Origin: Liolophura sinensis
Lineage: Eukaryota > Mollusca > Polyplacophora > Chitonida > Chitonidae
DNA length: 64,000 nt
Assembly (NCBI RefSeq): GCF_032854445.1
Contig: NC_088295.1
Location: forward strand, 50,517,385 to 50,581,384
Reading direction: 5' to 3'
The translations under genes were made by a program, and so were the position numbers. Each line of letters opens with the position of its first letter. The first letter of the stretch is position 1. Shown in pieces: positions 21,997 through 35,286 of this stretch. Below the pieces are notes generated by a model. The model searched no databases and was not told where the DNA came from. It worked only from the letters and a program-made list of their open reading frames with translations.

Positions 21997-24350
21997 CATC
22001 ACATCTTACTCAGCCAATCAACTTGACACATTTCATAAACTTGAAGACTAAGTGATCCAGGTTGGATTTTAAACAGTGTGACATGTGAAGCATGCTCATA
22101 ATATGTGTTCAATTTCAGGGAGCGAAAACGACCAGTGTGAAGAACTTTGGATATGTATTAGAGCTAGGTTCAGGTAAATATATTTCAACTGCTTGCAAAC
22201 GAGTAAAAAAAAAGTTCATGAAACATATTGAAAGCTTTGTGGAAAGACAAACCATTCTGAGGCCAATTCTTCAAAAGCTTAGATCGAGTCAGCTCTGATA
22301 CAAGCTTTGACTTGCGTTCCTAGTTTTATGTAGTCTTACCATTAAGCAGATATTCATTTGATACTGCATGTTGACCAATCAGCTGCAGGAAATTAGGATA
22401 ATAGTGTATGTTTGAGCATTGAAGTTAACTCATGAAGTTAACTCCAGCATATTCCATCTTGACTGACATGACACATCATGGGCCAGTTTTTCAAAAGTGT
22501 ATTAAAAATTAAGCCCGGCTGAAATCATAATACCTGTATTGTCCTACTACAAAAACTGGCTACTGGGACTTCAGTCAAGATTACACTTAATACCAGTCTT
22601 ACCTGCTAATACAGTTTTGAACAAGTGGTCTCACCTGCAATGGACACAGTTTGATTAAGTCAGAAGTTTGTTGAGTTCAATATAACACTTATGTTAATAA
22701 TGTATCAACCGCTTGCCTTTTTGAGTAGGATGTTTTGTACAATTGTATTTCTTGCATCAAAATGGGTGTCCCTCTATACCCTTGCTCTGTACTTTCATTG
22801 CCTTACAACTGCTAGTATAGCATTCATGATATCACACTTTGGCCATTTGGAAACGTTTAAAATAATTATTTTGATGCTGGTTCATGAAGGCATGGAGATA
22901 TGAGATTTCTAAGTGCTATTGGACATGCAACTAGTTTGGAGTGGCTTTTCATTGGATCCATCAGAAAAATTGAGGAAAAGTTTGGAAGAAAATTATAATT
23001 TGGGCAGCTTCCATTAACCCCGGTATACACCAAGATGATGCTCTCATCTTTGTGTACCCTTTGTCTGAACAATCTATATTTTCCTGTCTACAATCTAAAT
23101 TGGAAAAAGTAAATTATAAGCTATTTCCATCGTATGAGACAATGCATTTTCAGCATAATCCCTGGCTTTTTGAAAAGTTTCTTGTTAGACAGATATTTGC
23201 AAAAATATATTTTAGTGCAACTGTGAAGAGAAATAGCCTTCGTGATCTAAGGCTCTAAAGCATGTCGACCTGAGAGGTGATTGTATGATTGGTCAGTGCT
23301 GCAGTACTCTTCAACGAAGCAACTGACATTCTTCATAAACATAAACCCTGGTGCTCAAAAGCGTCCATGTTGTTGTGATTTTACCAAGCAACTACCTGTA
23401 TAAAACACATTGTCATTATGATGAGATTCACGCATGTACATTGTACCAAAATGATTGATAATGTTCATATCAGAATATATTTGTTTTGTTGATGTTGTTG
23501 TATTAGATAAAATGTACAAGTAACCCTTTCTCAAAATATGCATGTGCTGTACTTGTCATGGAATTTATTTTGATATTTTCCACAGTGTCAACAAATTTTA
23601 ATTCATGTGCCGATACAACATGCTTTGTGAGGGTATTCAAAGGGGTTTGGTGTTGACAAGAGTTACTGTCAAGAGTTTATTGCTGGACTATGTATCAGAT
23701 ATCCAGCTTGTTGCTGGAATATGTGTCAGATATCCAGCTTATGGCTGGAATATGTGTCAGATATCCAGCAACAGTAGATCAGTACAATCCAGTTGGTAGT
23801 ACCCTAATTGTATATGCAACATTATTGTTGGATTATGGTTGCAATGTGAACATGATGAAGTTCACACATCCTGTTGGAAGCCTTATTTTAACCAGAAATA
23901 CAACATTGTTTCTATACACATGTTGCAATCAGAACTACAAGCCAGGACAAGAAATTGAAGTTGAGCTCCAGTCTTGGAATTCATTTCTAATATAAAATGA
24001 AAATGTACTTAAAAGTGTAGCGTGAAAACAGCCATCAACAATTGTGAATCCTGTTTCACTGATTTACTTGAATATCAAATTTAAAGGGTGTTTTCAACAA
24101 GAACACAGTGCTGATTAAGGCAGAATCAGTGACATGGATTCCCAAAACACTGACTGCACTTATATTTATGTTTTTTGTAATATTGTAGCCTGCAGCTTTT
24201 CTTCAAATTCTTTTGAGTTGTATTGTTCATGGAAAAATTTTGTTAAGAAGTTGAAGAATTGTAAAGGTTTAGAATAACTTGTGAATAATTGTACATATTA
24301 TTGGATTATGAAAACTGTTATATACAGTGTGAATAAAAAGGATATTTTTA
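21997..24350 (+). other. ROS1 3' untranslated region, with polyadenylation signals
   Basis: There is no long coding segment after the stop. AATAAA occurs at 24332-24337 and again at 24905-24910, so either could end the transcript. A short triplication (about 30-bp unit, ggaatatgtgtcagatatcc) lies at 23681-23770. Small open frames here look like chance. Confidence 0.6.
23681..23770. repeat. 30-bp tandem triplication in the 3' UTR
   Basis: Three units share tatgtgtcagatatccagct with small changes. Confidence 0.85.
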
Positions 24351-26800
24351 TTTGTCCATTTTAAGATTTGTAATATGTATATAATGATATTTGGCCCCCT
24401 GGGGAAGTGAAGCATGATGTTCTTGTCGTAATGAGTGGAATTTTACAATCTGTGGTTTGATGCGAACAAAAAAAGACGGGACTGTTAAAGGCATCGATGA
24501 ATTGAAAATCAATTGTTATGAAAATATTACTGTTGACTATTTTTATATTGTCTTGTTACCCATATTACTGGAGCTTTGTACATAAACGTCCTCATGACTA
24601 TTTTTGTGTGTGTGGAAATAGAAGTTGACGAAAATAATAATGGCATACATCATCCCTCAGACGGAATCCGTAGGCTATAAAAGCTAGTTAGTTGTTAGGC
24701 TGGACATGTTCGTTAATTTTAATCACTGTGGCCCATTTTTTTATCACTTGTTCATGTCACCATTACCACAGTCTGGTTTGTACATAGATCTCTGTATATT
24801 ACCGAGTACACTAACAACATTATTATCACACTTATCTCATCAGACACATTGTATGTCAGTGTTTCATCATTAAGTATCCTTATCCAAGTACAATATTTGT
24901 AAATAATAAAGATTATCCTTGTAGTTTATTCCAAGTTTATTGGGTATTCCATTGACGTCCAAGTTTTAATACCAAAGTATTTTGTTTTCTCCCTCCACTT
25001 TGACTTAAATGCAGGCTTGCTTGGAAATTTTTCTTTACTGATTTTGGATGTAATTTTACCATTTCCAGATTTTTAACAGTCCTCAGATTTCATCTCAATG
25101 AAACAAATAAACAAAATAAAATTATATTAACATTATTTCATTATGTTGTCACTATATGGTTGAACTGTGTGTTGCTTTTAGCTCTTTAGACCCCTTCCAA
25201 ATGGAAAAAAAAAATCAGTAAATATCAGTCTGCTATCTGTACTATTTATAGTGTAAATACGATTCTCAAGTTTAAAAAATTTATTATGCAACCCACATTA
25301 TTAATTTCGGGAACTTCATTTACAATTGTGCATGGTGGCTCTTTCACAGACAACGCTGATATGTTGCAAAAGACAATTACTTGCACTATTCCTAAAATAG
25401 CAAACCTTTGAATGCGCTCATTGATTTTTTGCCAAAATCACTGGTATTGCCTCTTTAATATTAAGAGCTGCAACTTGTACTCAAGTATAGATTTACTTTA
25501 ACTATGTTAAGCAGGGAACAAATGGCATTTTTGCAATTACAGTAGTCAATCAAGTAAATATAATTTTCATTTCCAGTTTTATGTAAGCTGACCAGAAAAT
25601 TATTTTAAAAAATTACCTGTTCTTGCATTTTAATCTCCGACACCCCACATCGCTACGACTTCCAAAACAAAATGTTTCAGTACAAGCCCCAAATAAATGT
25701 ATGTTTTTATTTTATCTCGTATCACTTTGATTTTTGTTGTTAAATAAGTATATCCTTGTCTAGATACATTGTACTGTTACTGAAAAGTTATCACAATATT
25801 TCGTACAGATCAGTTGCTTTGAATGGAGTAAAATGGCCTGTTTGTCTACGGCCAAAAAGCCTCTCTTTCACAGTCTCCTCAATAACAAACATACGTCAGA
25901 TAAATGTACATGAGAATATGTCTTCTTTCATGCTGTTGTTTAGAGACGTGGTGCTTAGCCTAGAGGTGATTCAGTTTAGTAACAAGGTTACCTATTGACA
26001 GGATACGCAAGTAATTGTGTTGAGTGCCGTAACGTTCATATTGCCTAAGATGGCCCGGTAGTGTAGTCACGTGTAATGAAATTATCCCGCAGAGACTGAT
26101 TAATTAAGCACAGAGTATGGACATTGCCATGTGGATTAATGATTTATGTTATCTAGGTTACTTAACCTATAGGTATAAATGTCAGTGCAAATGCCCTCAA
26201 GATTGCAGTTTTGTATAAGCATTTGATACTCTCATTGCCCATATGTCTTATCATTGCCAGAATGAATGAAGTGGTTCTTATCTGGAGATCAGAAAGTTCG
26301 AGATTTTCACTATTGATGTGTTTGAATTGTTCACCATTACTGTTATGGACACTGTCTCTGTTGTTGTCATTCCCATGTCTCGACTTCCATAATCCATTTA
26401 TTTGCCATGATATTCATCATTCACAATTAAAATGGCTACTAACTATTTAGTTATTTATCAAGACTAGTTTGCTCTTATGTTTTTAGCCTTGCAGCAATAA
26501 AAACCTGATGTTAATGCAAATGAATTCTGTTTCAATGTATTTTAGTTACCTAACCCCTCTTTCTTTTTAAATGGATTATCCCAACGTGGAAGCCTCCTTT
26601 TCCGCCAAACTAAAGTGAATAAACAATGTCAGTATCCAATAATCTGTTTCCTGCTTTTATTTTTCATCACATCTGTAAATTTGGAACACATCTGTCTGTC
26701 ACAAAGTGGACTGATGATTTTAAAGAGGAACATTATGACCGAAAGCATGTTTATGCAAAAATAACACAAGATAACCATAAGCATTAGTGACATTGTCAGA

Positions 26801-26870
26801 ACCTGGGGGAAACCCAGGACCATCTGCAGGTTCCTGGCATTGCTGGCGTGCTAACCACTCAGCCTCTAGA
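26801..26870 (-). mobile_element. SINE fragment, minus orientation
   Basis: The segments cctgggggaaacccaggacc and gcgtgctaaccactcagcct match parts of the reverse SINE body and the tRNA-like head. It is short and rearranged. Confidence 0.6.
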
Positions 26871-27841
26871 TGGCGCTATTGTCAAACAGTATAACGATGT
26901 GGCATGTCAGCTGCCAGCTCTCTAACATTACAAAGGGTTTTCACTGCGTGACAACACAAGTCAAAAATAAGTCAAATGGAGGCGAATTGGCCCAAGGTGA
27001 AAATTCCACATCGTTATTTGAAACTGTATACTTGTGTTTGAGGAAAGTTCTTGCTGGTGATTTAGTCAACACAAATGTACCTGTTGGTGGCTTGTACGGT
27101 TTTAGAAATCGTGATATTGTTCCTCCCAAAGCCCCTTTAGTAGAGCTTGGTGTAAGCCTACATAAGTTCAGAGTTCAATCTTGGGTTTTGACTACTATGT
27201 TACTAATGTTTATTGTTTTCCCACTCTATGGTAGAGCATGTAGAATGAAAGGGCTGGTTTTAGTCTCACTTTTAATGGATGTCCAGTCTGGCCCATTTAA
27301 TCTTCTTCATGCTGCATGTGTACATGTGTATGCATCTTGAAATATGTGACCTGTTGTTATAACTGGGTCCCTCAGTGGCTCAGATGGTTTATAAGGCATT
27401 GGCTCAGCTGACATCAGTTGAAATTTTTGTTTTATGAGCAGAATGAATGAGAATCTTTTTTCAATGTCATCAAAAGTTCTAAGAAAAAAAAAACACCTGA
27501 GAAAAAAAAGCACCTAAGAAAAAAAAATCTAAGAAAAAATCATCTAATCTGTTGGAAATATGGCCTATTCCAGCAATTGTGTCTGTTACAGATTCAGTAA
27601 TGCAACTGAAAAGCCTTGAAACACTAGAATATCATAATAAATATTATGATCAGAGAAAATAAAAGGTTTTAGTTTTATTTTTATTCCATTTATGATTTTT
27701 GGATGTTTGTAGTATCGGTTTGTTTGTAAAACACAAAATAAAATTGCTGTTGCCTTACTGCTTTTATGAGGTTAGGAGTGAAGACCGTTGGGTTATTCTG
27801 GGCTGTCTTTTTCCATTCATATTCTGGTGAACTCGGACTAA

Positions 27842-27855
27842 TATAACAATCTATA

Positions 27856-27902
<47 letters not shown>

Positions 27903-27910
27903 TTGTTATA
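27842..27910. repeat. AT-rich perfect palindrome (cruciform-prone)
   Basis: The arms tataacaatctatata and tatatagattgttata enclose a long alternating TA core. The palindrome directly abuts a SINE fragment on its right. Confidence 0.9.
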
Positions 27911-28015
27911 GCACGCTATCACAGCATAATGATCCAGGAGCCTCTCACCAATGCAGTCGTTGTGAGTTCAAGTCCAGCTCATGCCAGCAACCTGCAGATG
28001 GTCATGGGTTTCCCC
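27909..28015 (+). mobile_element. SINE fragment, plus orientation
   Basis: It matches the tRNA-like head from agcgcgctagcgcagcg through box B (gtgagttcaagtcc) to the gatggtcatgggtttcc part of the body. It starts exactly at the AT palindrome. Confidence 0.8.
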
Positions 28016-30715
28016 ATCATACACATCCCAATGCTGCTGTAATGCAGGTTTGGAGAGATAACGTTGTGACAGAGTGATATGACGTCGTCGCTTTACCGCA
28101 CCGTAGGGCCAGTCTGGTAGTTTTAACCTCTGACTATTGTACATAATAGTCCCAGTTTTAACATAGGATAGGCTATAGAAAACTAATCAAAAAGGATTAG
28201 ACCGATCTTCTGAATTATGTTCTCGGGTGGATTTGAGTTCTGCCGGTACTTTGATCTAAACACTATCACTGACACGTTATAAGACAGGCAAGTACCTTCA
28301 CTGTGCCTTAAAGTGGCGACGTCACTTTGCACCACAACGACGTAACTCGAAAACCGCATATTCTGCTTCCATGCCTGAACTTTTTTTTTTTTCTTTTAAT
28401 TAATCTTTTCCTTTGGAAAGAGAACCTCTATGTACAGTAATGGAGACAAGATAATTTCATTTGGTTTACAAGACCTTGCCCGAAAGTTGGTTAGCTAGCA
28501 CATGTATAATAATGAGTTCTCACTCAAGAAAGATGGTATGCGTTTTCACATTTGTAGTTTACCTGCGATTTGCAATGGAATTACCCACAAGCAGGTGATG
28601 GTATCTTTCTTCTGATTGGCTGAAAAGTTTGGAGCCTGCACACAGAAGCGGGAAGAAAGGCAGGCTAGCATACTGTGCAATGAAAATCAGCACCATGATG
28701 TTCCTAAGAATTACAACATCTCCATGGGAAGCCCTCGTGAAACCAGAGAAGATTCCGTAATTTCGGCAACGTCGAAAAAAGAGGTGCGTATGAGTAATGA
28801 TTCCCACAACTCTCTAGTTCTAGTTAGCCCTAGAACCAGAAAGCACGCATTTAGCACGACAGTCAACCGAGAACTTGTGTCGAGGTTGGAACAACAACAA
28901 CAAGTTACATTTTGAATCCCCGAAATTAAACAGTCAGGTTTCCAAGATGTTCATTGTTGAAAGCCTGTTCTACAATGAATTAAAGTAGCAGTATTAATGG
29001 GTTTGAGAGTGTTTACCTGGCTGAAAGGTATTACATAACCAGCAACAAACAAAAAAAAAGGTCACGTGGTCAGTTACAGGCGCATCCTTTGGCACCTGGC
29101 CTCAAATGCAGGTGGGGCTGGAAAACAGGTAGGTTGGATAAGCTTACACTACGCACAATAACGCAGCGCGAAGCACCTGTGACATAGGCTGTACAGGACT
29201 ATGTTGGATACAAGTTCTCGGGAGTTCTTGCACATATACCGGAAGTTAGAGTTAGAAAATGTACCATTCAGCCAATGCTAATAGGCGAAGGCCGTGTACA
29301 GCAAGGGTTCTAACCTCAACTTACTGTATATGTGCAATGTCACCAAAAATTACAGCTCGAACCCTGCCTTACATTTGACATGCACTGATTTGCCGAGTCA
29401 ACTAAGTTGTATTTATGCGTCAAAATTTTTTTTTCTTCTCAAAATTGCACATCGGTGTTCTGAGAGAGCATCTGAACAATGAAAGATAAATAGAATGCTG
29501 GAATTCATCAATAGAAATGTAGGATGCTAAATATTTTATAGGCCTACTGTTCAGTGTAGACTAGTAGCCCTGGATTCTCCAGATAGCGAGCATCGGTACA
29601 AATATGAAAGAGCAGAGTATAGCCATCCAGAACTGTAGTAGACCAGCATGCAAATTCAATGTTGTAGTTGTTTTTGAAGTTGTATTTTTACTTTGATACT
29701 GCCAACATTGAAGTTTGCAATGCATTTTATAGGAATACCTGACAAGTACTTTATTATTTTTTATTTAGCTGACCTTGGGCTTATTTCTGTTATTTGGGTC
29801 ATTTTGCTTCTAGAAAAGAGCTCAGAGTAGGCTTTTTATGGTTCATTATTTAAGTTTGCATTTGCCGCTGTGAACAGAAATTTGTCAGACACGTCATCAT
29901 AGTGACTGTTTGTGGCGGTACAGATGGCGGTGTGGCGACATCTGTACGCACCACTTTATGGCAATGTTTATGACATTTACAATCACATGGGGCAGTCTGA
30001 TCACTTTCGAGAGACAGTGGCCATGAAAAGTTGCCAAACGATTGCTAATTTACTGCCCATCCACGAATTATGAATAAAGCTGTCTTGATTTTGGAGTACC
30101 AGGCGCATGAAAATTTCATGTCTGACATGGCGCTTCAAGCTAGTGCTCGGTACGATTGCCGCCCATCATGGTGATGAGGTATGAAACCATAATCATTCAT
30201 TCCTTGAAGTGATGGCTTAAGGAATGAGCTACTGCCATGAGTTAATGAATGATTTTTCATATCCTGTTTATTAGGCTCAGAAAAAAGCTTGATAGAATAT
30301 TTATGGCAAGTTGAACACACAGTGTATTTAATCAGATCGTTTTATTGTTGACATAGTGTAGTGCGAGTGCTTGTGACCACATGCGATCTGGTTGGTTCCC
30401 TCCGTGAAGTCTGGTAGTGCTAATGGCTTCAGCCTCATTCAGAGCAAGTGGGATACGTCTGCAAACTAGACTTTCATTACTAAGTTTCAAGTAAATGAAC
30501 ATTTACTAGCCTACATCAATTTATGAGCTAGATAGGCATGTTTTTTGTTTGAAGATAGCTGACAGGGCTAGTTCACTAGTTTGAGAGCCATCCATAATTG
30601 TGGAACAAGTGACAAGCCCGTGTCCTGGATACATAACCATTAACGCTAGTAGTGTATTTTACCTCACCAAATATGTAGCCTCTGTCGTTACAGATCAGTT
30701 TTGTGTGACTGTCAT

Positions 30716-31175
30716 CAGGCCTCGGACCCCCATTAATTTTTCCATAAGCGACAATGTTAACGTCTAGCGCTGTAGCTCAGTCCCAAACATTCCGTGGCCA
30801 ATAAGCCTTGGTGCATACCTGGCCCAGCCTGTGAGAAAGAAGCCATAAAAATCTTGACATAGGTTGACCGTCAAAATCTGGACCTTTCCATGCCGGCAGC
30901 TGGGAGGCATGCCTAGCAAAGCCAAGGGGACGTCACTCTCAGCCTCATCACTACCTTACACCTTGTGCCCTCTCACCCAGAATTTCAAACTTTCATCAAC
31001 AAAGCTCATACCTCCTCAAAGTTTAGACATTTCCAGCATTTTAATACCAAGCATGCACCTGTGCACCAAAAATGGACGCCTGGGAGCAAAAAAAGACTTT
31101 ACACCCTAAAATTCACAGAACTACAATCGTCCCTACCGAAAAACGGAAGTTGTAATGGGGGTCTGTGTCCTATCA
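30716..31175 (+). repeat. long direct repeat, left copy, flanking a transposase pseudogene
   Basis: This 460-bp segment starts at caggcctcggacccccatta and ends at gtctgtgtcctatca. It recurs at 34861-35286 with small indels and one deletion of about 39 bp in the right copy. It has no coding potential. Confidence 0.95.
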
Positions 31176-32253
31176 CACCAGCCAACTTTTTTCAAAATCA
31201 ATAATTTTTGCACCACATAATTCCTGACACTTCTGAACCTCACAGGCAAAATTAGGGCTTGATACATGCAGAAACTTTGGAGTTGGATGAATTCAAGTTG
31301 GGGTACCCCCCATCTTGGACATGTGTCTTTTTTTCAGGGTAAAAAAACTCTGCAGGGTAAACTTTGAAGCTTTGCAGTGCATATACCGTTCGAGATATCT
31401 CCATCAGGTCAACTGCTTTGGAAAGACAAGATGTTTATCTGCAAGAAAAGTTAAAAAAAATCACATTGACAGAGCACTTTAGACTTTTCAAAAGCAACCA
31501 GTTAGAGAAATATACATTTTTAAGAGACTTTTCTACTCAGAGCAACTTTAAATATCAAAGTTACAAGCCAAAAGTGTCAAAGCATACATCAAAATATAGG
31601 CAATTTATCTGACAATTAAATGTCAAAATATGAGACATTTACTTCAGCAACTATGTGAAAAAAATTGACTGACAGTGTGGTAGGGGTTATCAAAGCGGAT
31701 TGTCACAATTTCGGAACAATCATTTGTGACCGAAATCAAAGCAAGAATAATGCCTCAAGGTGATGAAGACTTACTCACAGGCACTTTTTCAGTGGACAGG
31801 ACTTAAGAAAAGACTAGTATCCCAGTTCCCCACTGAATAACATGATGAAACCCTTTAAAAGACCACCCAGCCAGGCCCCCCCCCCCCCCCCCACCCCCAC
31901 CCCCACCCCCCACCCTGCCCTCCTCCCCCACGACTGCTGATTGGCTGACCAGCTCACCATGCAAAAACCTCCCTGCACCATTGCTGTTGTCTCACAGCAG
32001 GTTATTACTCAGCACAGTCACATCAAAGGGTGTCACATTGGCATCTACAACATATAAACAGAGAGGAAAAATATGAATTTAACATTTCCAATCAGGCAGC
32101 CACCAAGTACACCTATATTGGTCAGTCTGACAGTTAACAAGGCAAACAATCTACCCAAAACACCACGAAGGGAGACAGAGAAAGAGGAAACAGTCTAGAT
32201 TTCAAGCTGGAAAGGCCCAGGATCGCTCAAATAACCTGTCAGCAGTTACAGAC
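31176..32253. other. non-coding stretch inside the transposon-like unit
   Basis: No gene is visible. It contains a C-rich tract at 31878-31920 and AT-rich sequence upstream of the transposase pseudogene. Confidence 0.6.
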
Positions 32254-34119
32254 ATGCTGAATCCTCTGCCTGGGTGTTCCTTGATGGACACAGATTTCCA
32301 GCCCAATCACGAGGCTGTAAGAACACACCAGCCTGACACAAATAGAATACAGCGGCCAAGACGGTGCAAGGTAGATTCCACGGCTGGATTAGACAGAGAT
32401 ACACATGAGCGGGAATGGGCTGCTGAAGGAATGCGACTCATAGATATACAGAAAATGGTGTGTATATGGAACAAAGTTATGCTTGAGCACAGTGAGACCA
32501 AGGACCACTGTCCACTGCCCAGGTTAGAGATAGCTGCAGAGAAAAAGTGGGGTTTAGCCTGGGCGTTCAGTTTTAAGTGCTGTGACTGTGACTATGTATC
32601 TGGCTTCCACAAATTCTACAAAGAGGTAGAATGCAACAGACCTGGCCAAAAAGCTGCGGCGGTGAACCGAGCTCTTCAAGTAGGCCTCCAGGACACACCA
32701 ATGGGGAACACCCGAGCCAGACTCCTATTTGCAGCGATGGACGTGCCACCTGCCACTCGTAGGAACATGCATCACACTGCAAACCATGTCGCATCTGCAA
32801 TCGCAAAGCTGAACAGAGAGGATATGGCAAATAATGTGGAAGAGGTAAAGGCATACAAAAGGCAAAGAGGAGAGGATGACAGCACAATAGATCTGGCCAC
32901 AGACACTCGCTACAACAGCATTACCATAACCAGTCCCAAGAAACCAGGCCAGAATGCTTCGCAAGCCATTTCCCTGGCTGTGGAGACATCAACAGACAAG
33001 CAATACATTGTCTCCGCAGCACTGAAGAATAAATTGTGTTGGACTGGGTCCTGGCTGAGAGGAAAAGGCTTCCAAGTAAAGTGCCCTGGAGGACACGAGG
33101 AGTGCACAGCGAACACAAACCCACATGCCCCCTGGTCCGAGTATAATATGGGGAATGAGATTGGCGAGGCAAGGTGTTTTAGCCAAACACGTAACCACGG
33201 ACGGCGATTCCAGGTCAGCCAAGGGAGTGGAGGACGGCATCTGACTGGTCGAGCCACTGTGGGAGGTCGAACGGTTAGCAGACCCCACGCACCTTGGTAG
33301 ATCCCAGTTCAAGAAATGTAACCAGGCTAAGTTCAGCGATGCCATGTTCGAAGGACAGGGTCCGAACGAGGGAAGCCAGGAAGAAAGCACAGAAGGTGTT
33401 GAGTCAGGATGTTAAGGCCAGGTGTAGCTTGATATTTTCTCAACTTATGTCTGAGCACATTGGTGACATGAAGAAAAATAAAAACTTACCTACCCAGAGT
33501 TGTGGATGCAACGGTCAGGTGTTACGGTGGGGACTGTTCCAAATGCCGCAGGAACAGTGTGGTTTGCTCCGGAGGGGAAACCAGCAGCTGGTGGGAGAGG
33601 TCCCTGTTTTTATCCACCAGTAAACTCTGCCCTTTTAACATGGATGACAATGACAGGAAACTATTGACCGAAGTACTGCACATGAGGTTGAGCGAGACAG
33701 CCGTCACCAGTCTCCGGATGAACACCAGCACTCAAAAGTGCGAAGCTGTCAACAGATCACTCAGCGTCTCCTTGCCCAAGAATGTAAACTACAGCAGAAA
33801 TATGGAGGGAAGGGCGGCGTCCACAATCCACAGACTTAACAATGGCCAGGACAAGTCCACGGCTGCCAAACTCCAAGCTGTTGGCGCCAGTATTTCACCA
33901 AGGAGCGAGAAAACAGTACAACAGATTGAAAGGGTGAACCAGTACCACAAGCTTTATAAGAAGCGACAGACAGTTAAGGGGAGATCACTCTGCAATACAG
34001 CCAGAAAACTTCGAGAGCACATTGAGTACAGGCTTTCAAATCCAGAAGAGAAAACTGACTATGCCAAGGGACAACTGGACAAAACTCCAACAGATCACAC
34101 ATACACTAGATATTTGTAA
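32254..34119 (+). pseudogene. broken Mutator-like DDE transposase gene
   Basis: Pieces of one protein lie in shifted frames: 32254 to about 33175, then about 33172-33414 with an in-frame stop, then about 33365-33520, then 33502-34119. Recognisable in order are an N-terminal CDC zinc-like segment; LATDTRYNS with a candidate first catalytic Asp; CWTGSWL and a CPGGHEECTAN zinc-like motif; HVTTDGDSRSAKG with a candidate second Asp; and CSKCRRNSVVC. NTSTQKCEAVNRSLSVSLPK near the end is typical of the Mutator-like transposase family common in molluscs. The frameshifts and stop make it non-functional. Family assignment is from memory of the motif pattern. Confidence 0.7.
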
Positions 34120-34860
34120 CCACCAGTTTTGTATATAATTTGTCACTGCTGTTGTTGCTTATGAAGAAATTAAAAAATGATAACAGAAATTGAGCAAAAA
34201 TCTGAAACAATCTGTTATTTATTATTTTTAATGAGCGGAAACAACCTGCTCAGTCTTAAATGCAGCATGCCCCTTGTATACTGCCCATGGCCGAGACAGC
34301 GCTCTACGTTGCAACAGCGCTGCCTGTTATTGTTAACACAATGCGGTTTCAAGCTTATGTGGTCCACAGCGTGTGTTGTGGCACACGTGTGAACAATCAA
34401 GCTTGGGATCTAAATGTGACAGCCCTGTCTGGCCATATAAACAAGTCTACTAATGTGTTTCTTCTTCCATCGATGTGTGACGGGGTCTTTGTAGGAGGCA
34501 AGGCCATATCGACCATCCCTCGTCAATGGTCCAGTCCACACTCGACAGGCTCCGTTTTCACTATAAACACTGTAAACTTTCAATTTCTGCTCTGAACGTC
34601 TCCATTTTCAAGCGTAGGAATACTAGAACGTTGCATGTTGTTCATTTCAGGATGCCTATACACTTCTACCCTACACTGAACAGCATTTTACCGATTTTTC
34701 ATCAAAATGGATATTTTCATAAAATAAATAGCCCCAAGAAGCTATAAAACGGCTCAATCAATGCAAAACACATCACAGACATACCCACCAAAAATTATCA
34801 GGCTGCTGCGAAATCTAAGCGCATAGTGACATTTTTCACATTTTGGTGACTTCGTCAGTA

Positions 34861-35286
34861 CAGGCCTCGGACCCCCATTAATTTTCCATAAGCGACAATG
34901 TTAACGTCTAGCGCTGTAGCTCAGTCCCAAACATTCCGTGGCCAAATAAGCCTTGGTGCATACCTGGCCCAGCCTGTGAGAAAGAAGCCATAAAAATCTT
35001 GACATAGGTTGACCGTCAAAATCTGGACCTTTCCATGCCGGCAGCTAGAAGGCGTGCCTAGCAAAGCCAAGGGGACGTCACTCGCAGCCTCATCACTACC
35101 TTACACCTTGGTGTCCTCTCACCCAGAATTTCCAAACTTTCATCAATAAAGCTCATACCTCCTTCAAAGTTTAGACAGTTTCCAGCATTTTAATACAAGC
35201 ATGCACCTGTGCACCAAAAATTCACAGAACTACAATGCGTCCCTACCAAAAAAACGGAAGTTGTAATGGGGGTCTGTGTCCTATCA
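34861..35286 (+). repeat. long direct repeat, right copy
   Basis: Second copy of the 30716-31175 segment in the same orientation, 426 bp, lacking about 39 bp between caccaaaaa and ttcacagaac. The preceding 34120-34860 holds no recognisable gene. Confidence 0.95.

Larger units (their letters stand above)
24911..30715. other. intergenic, AT-rich, no supported gene
   Basis: Apart from two SINE fragments and an AT palindrome, listed separately, I found no convincing coding region. Open frames at 26870-27340 and 28616-28915 have no recognisable features. Homopolymer runs occur at about 27481-27535 (A-rich) and 28381-28392 (T). Confidence 0.6.

Noticed and set aside
26870-27340. 156-residue open frame
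   Set aside because: It starts in a SINE fragment, has no recognisable motif or splice context, and its composition is that of the surrounding non-coding DNA.
28616-28915. 99-residue open frame, hydrophilic
   Set aside because: No motif, partner exon or promoter could be supported; it could be a chance frame.
30765-30790. Box-A-like gctgtagctcagtccc in the direct repeat
   Set aside because: No matching box B or cloverleaf follows, so it is not called a tRNA gene.
30716-35286. LTR retrotransposon interpretation of the direct repeats
   Set aside because: No reverse transcriptase, integrase, protease, primer-binding site or TG...CA ends were seen; the interior encodes a DDE-type transposase remnant instead.
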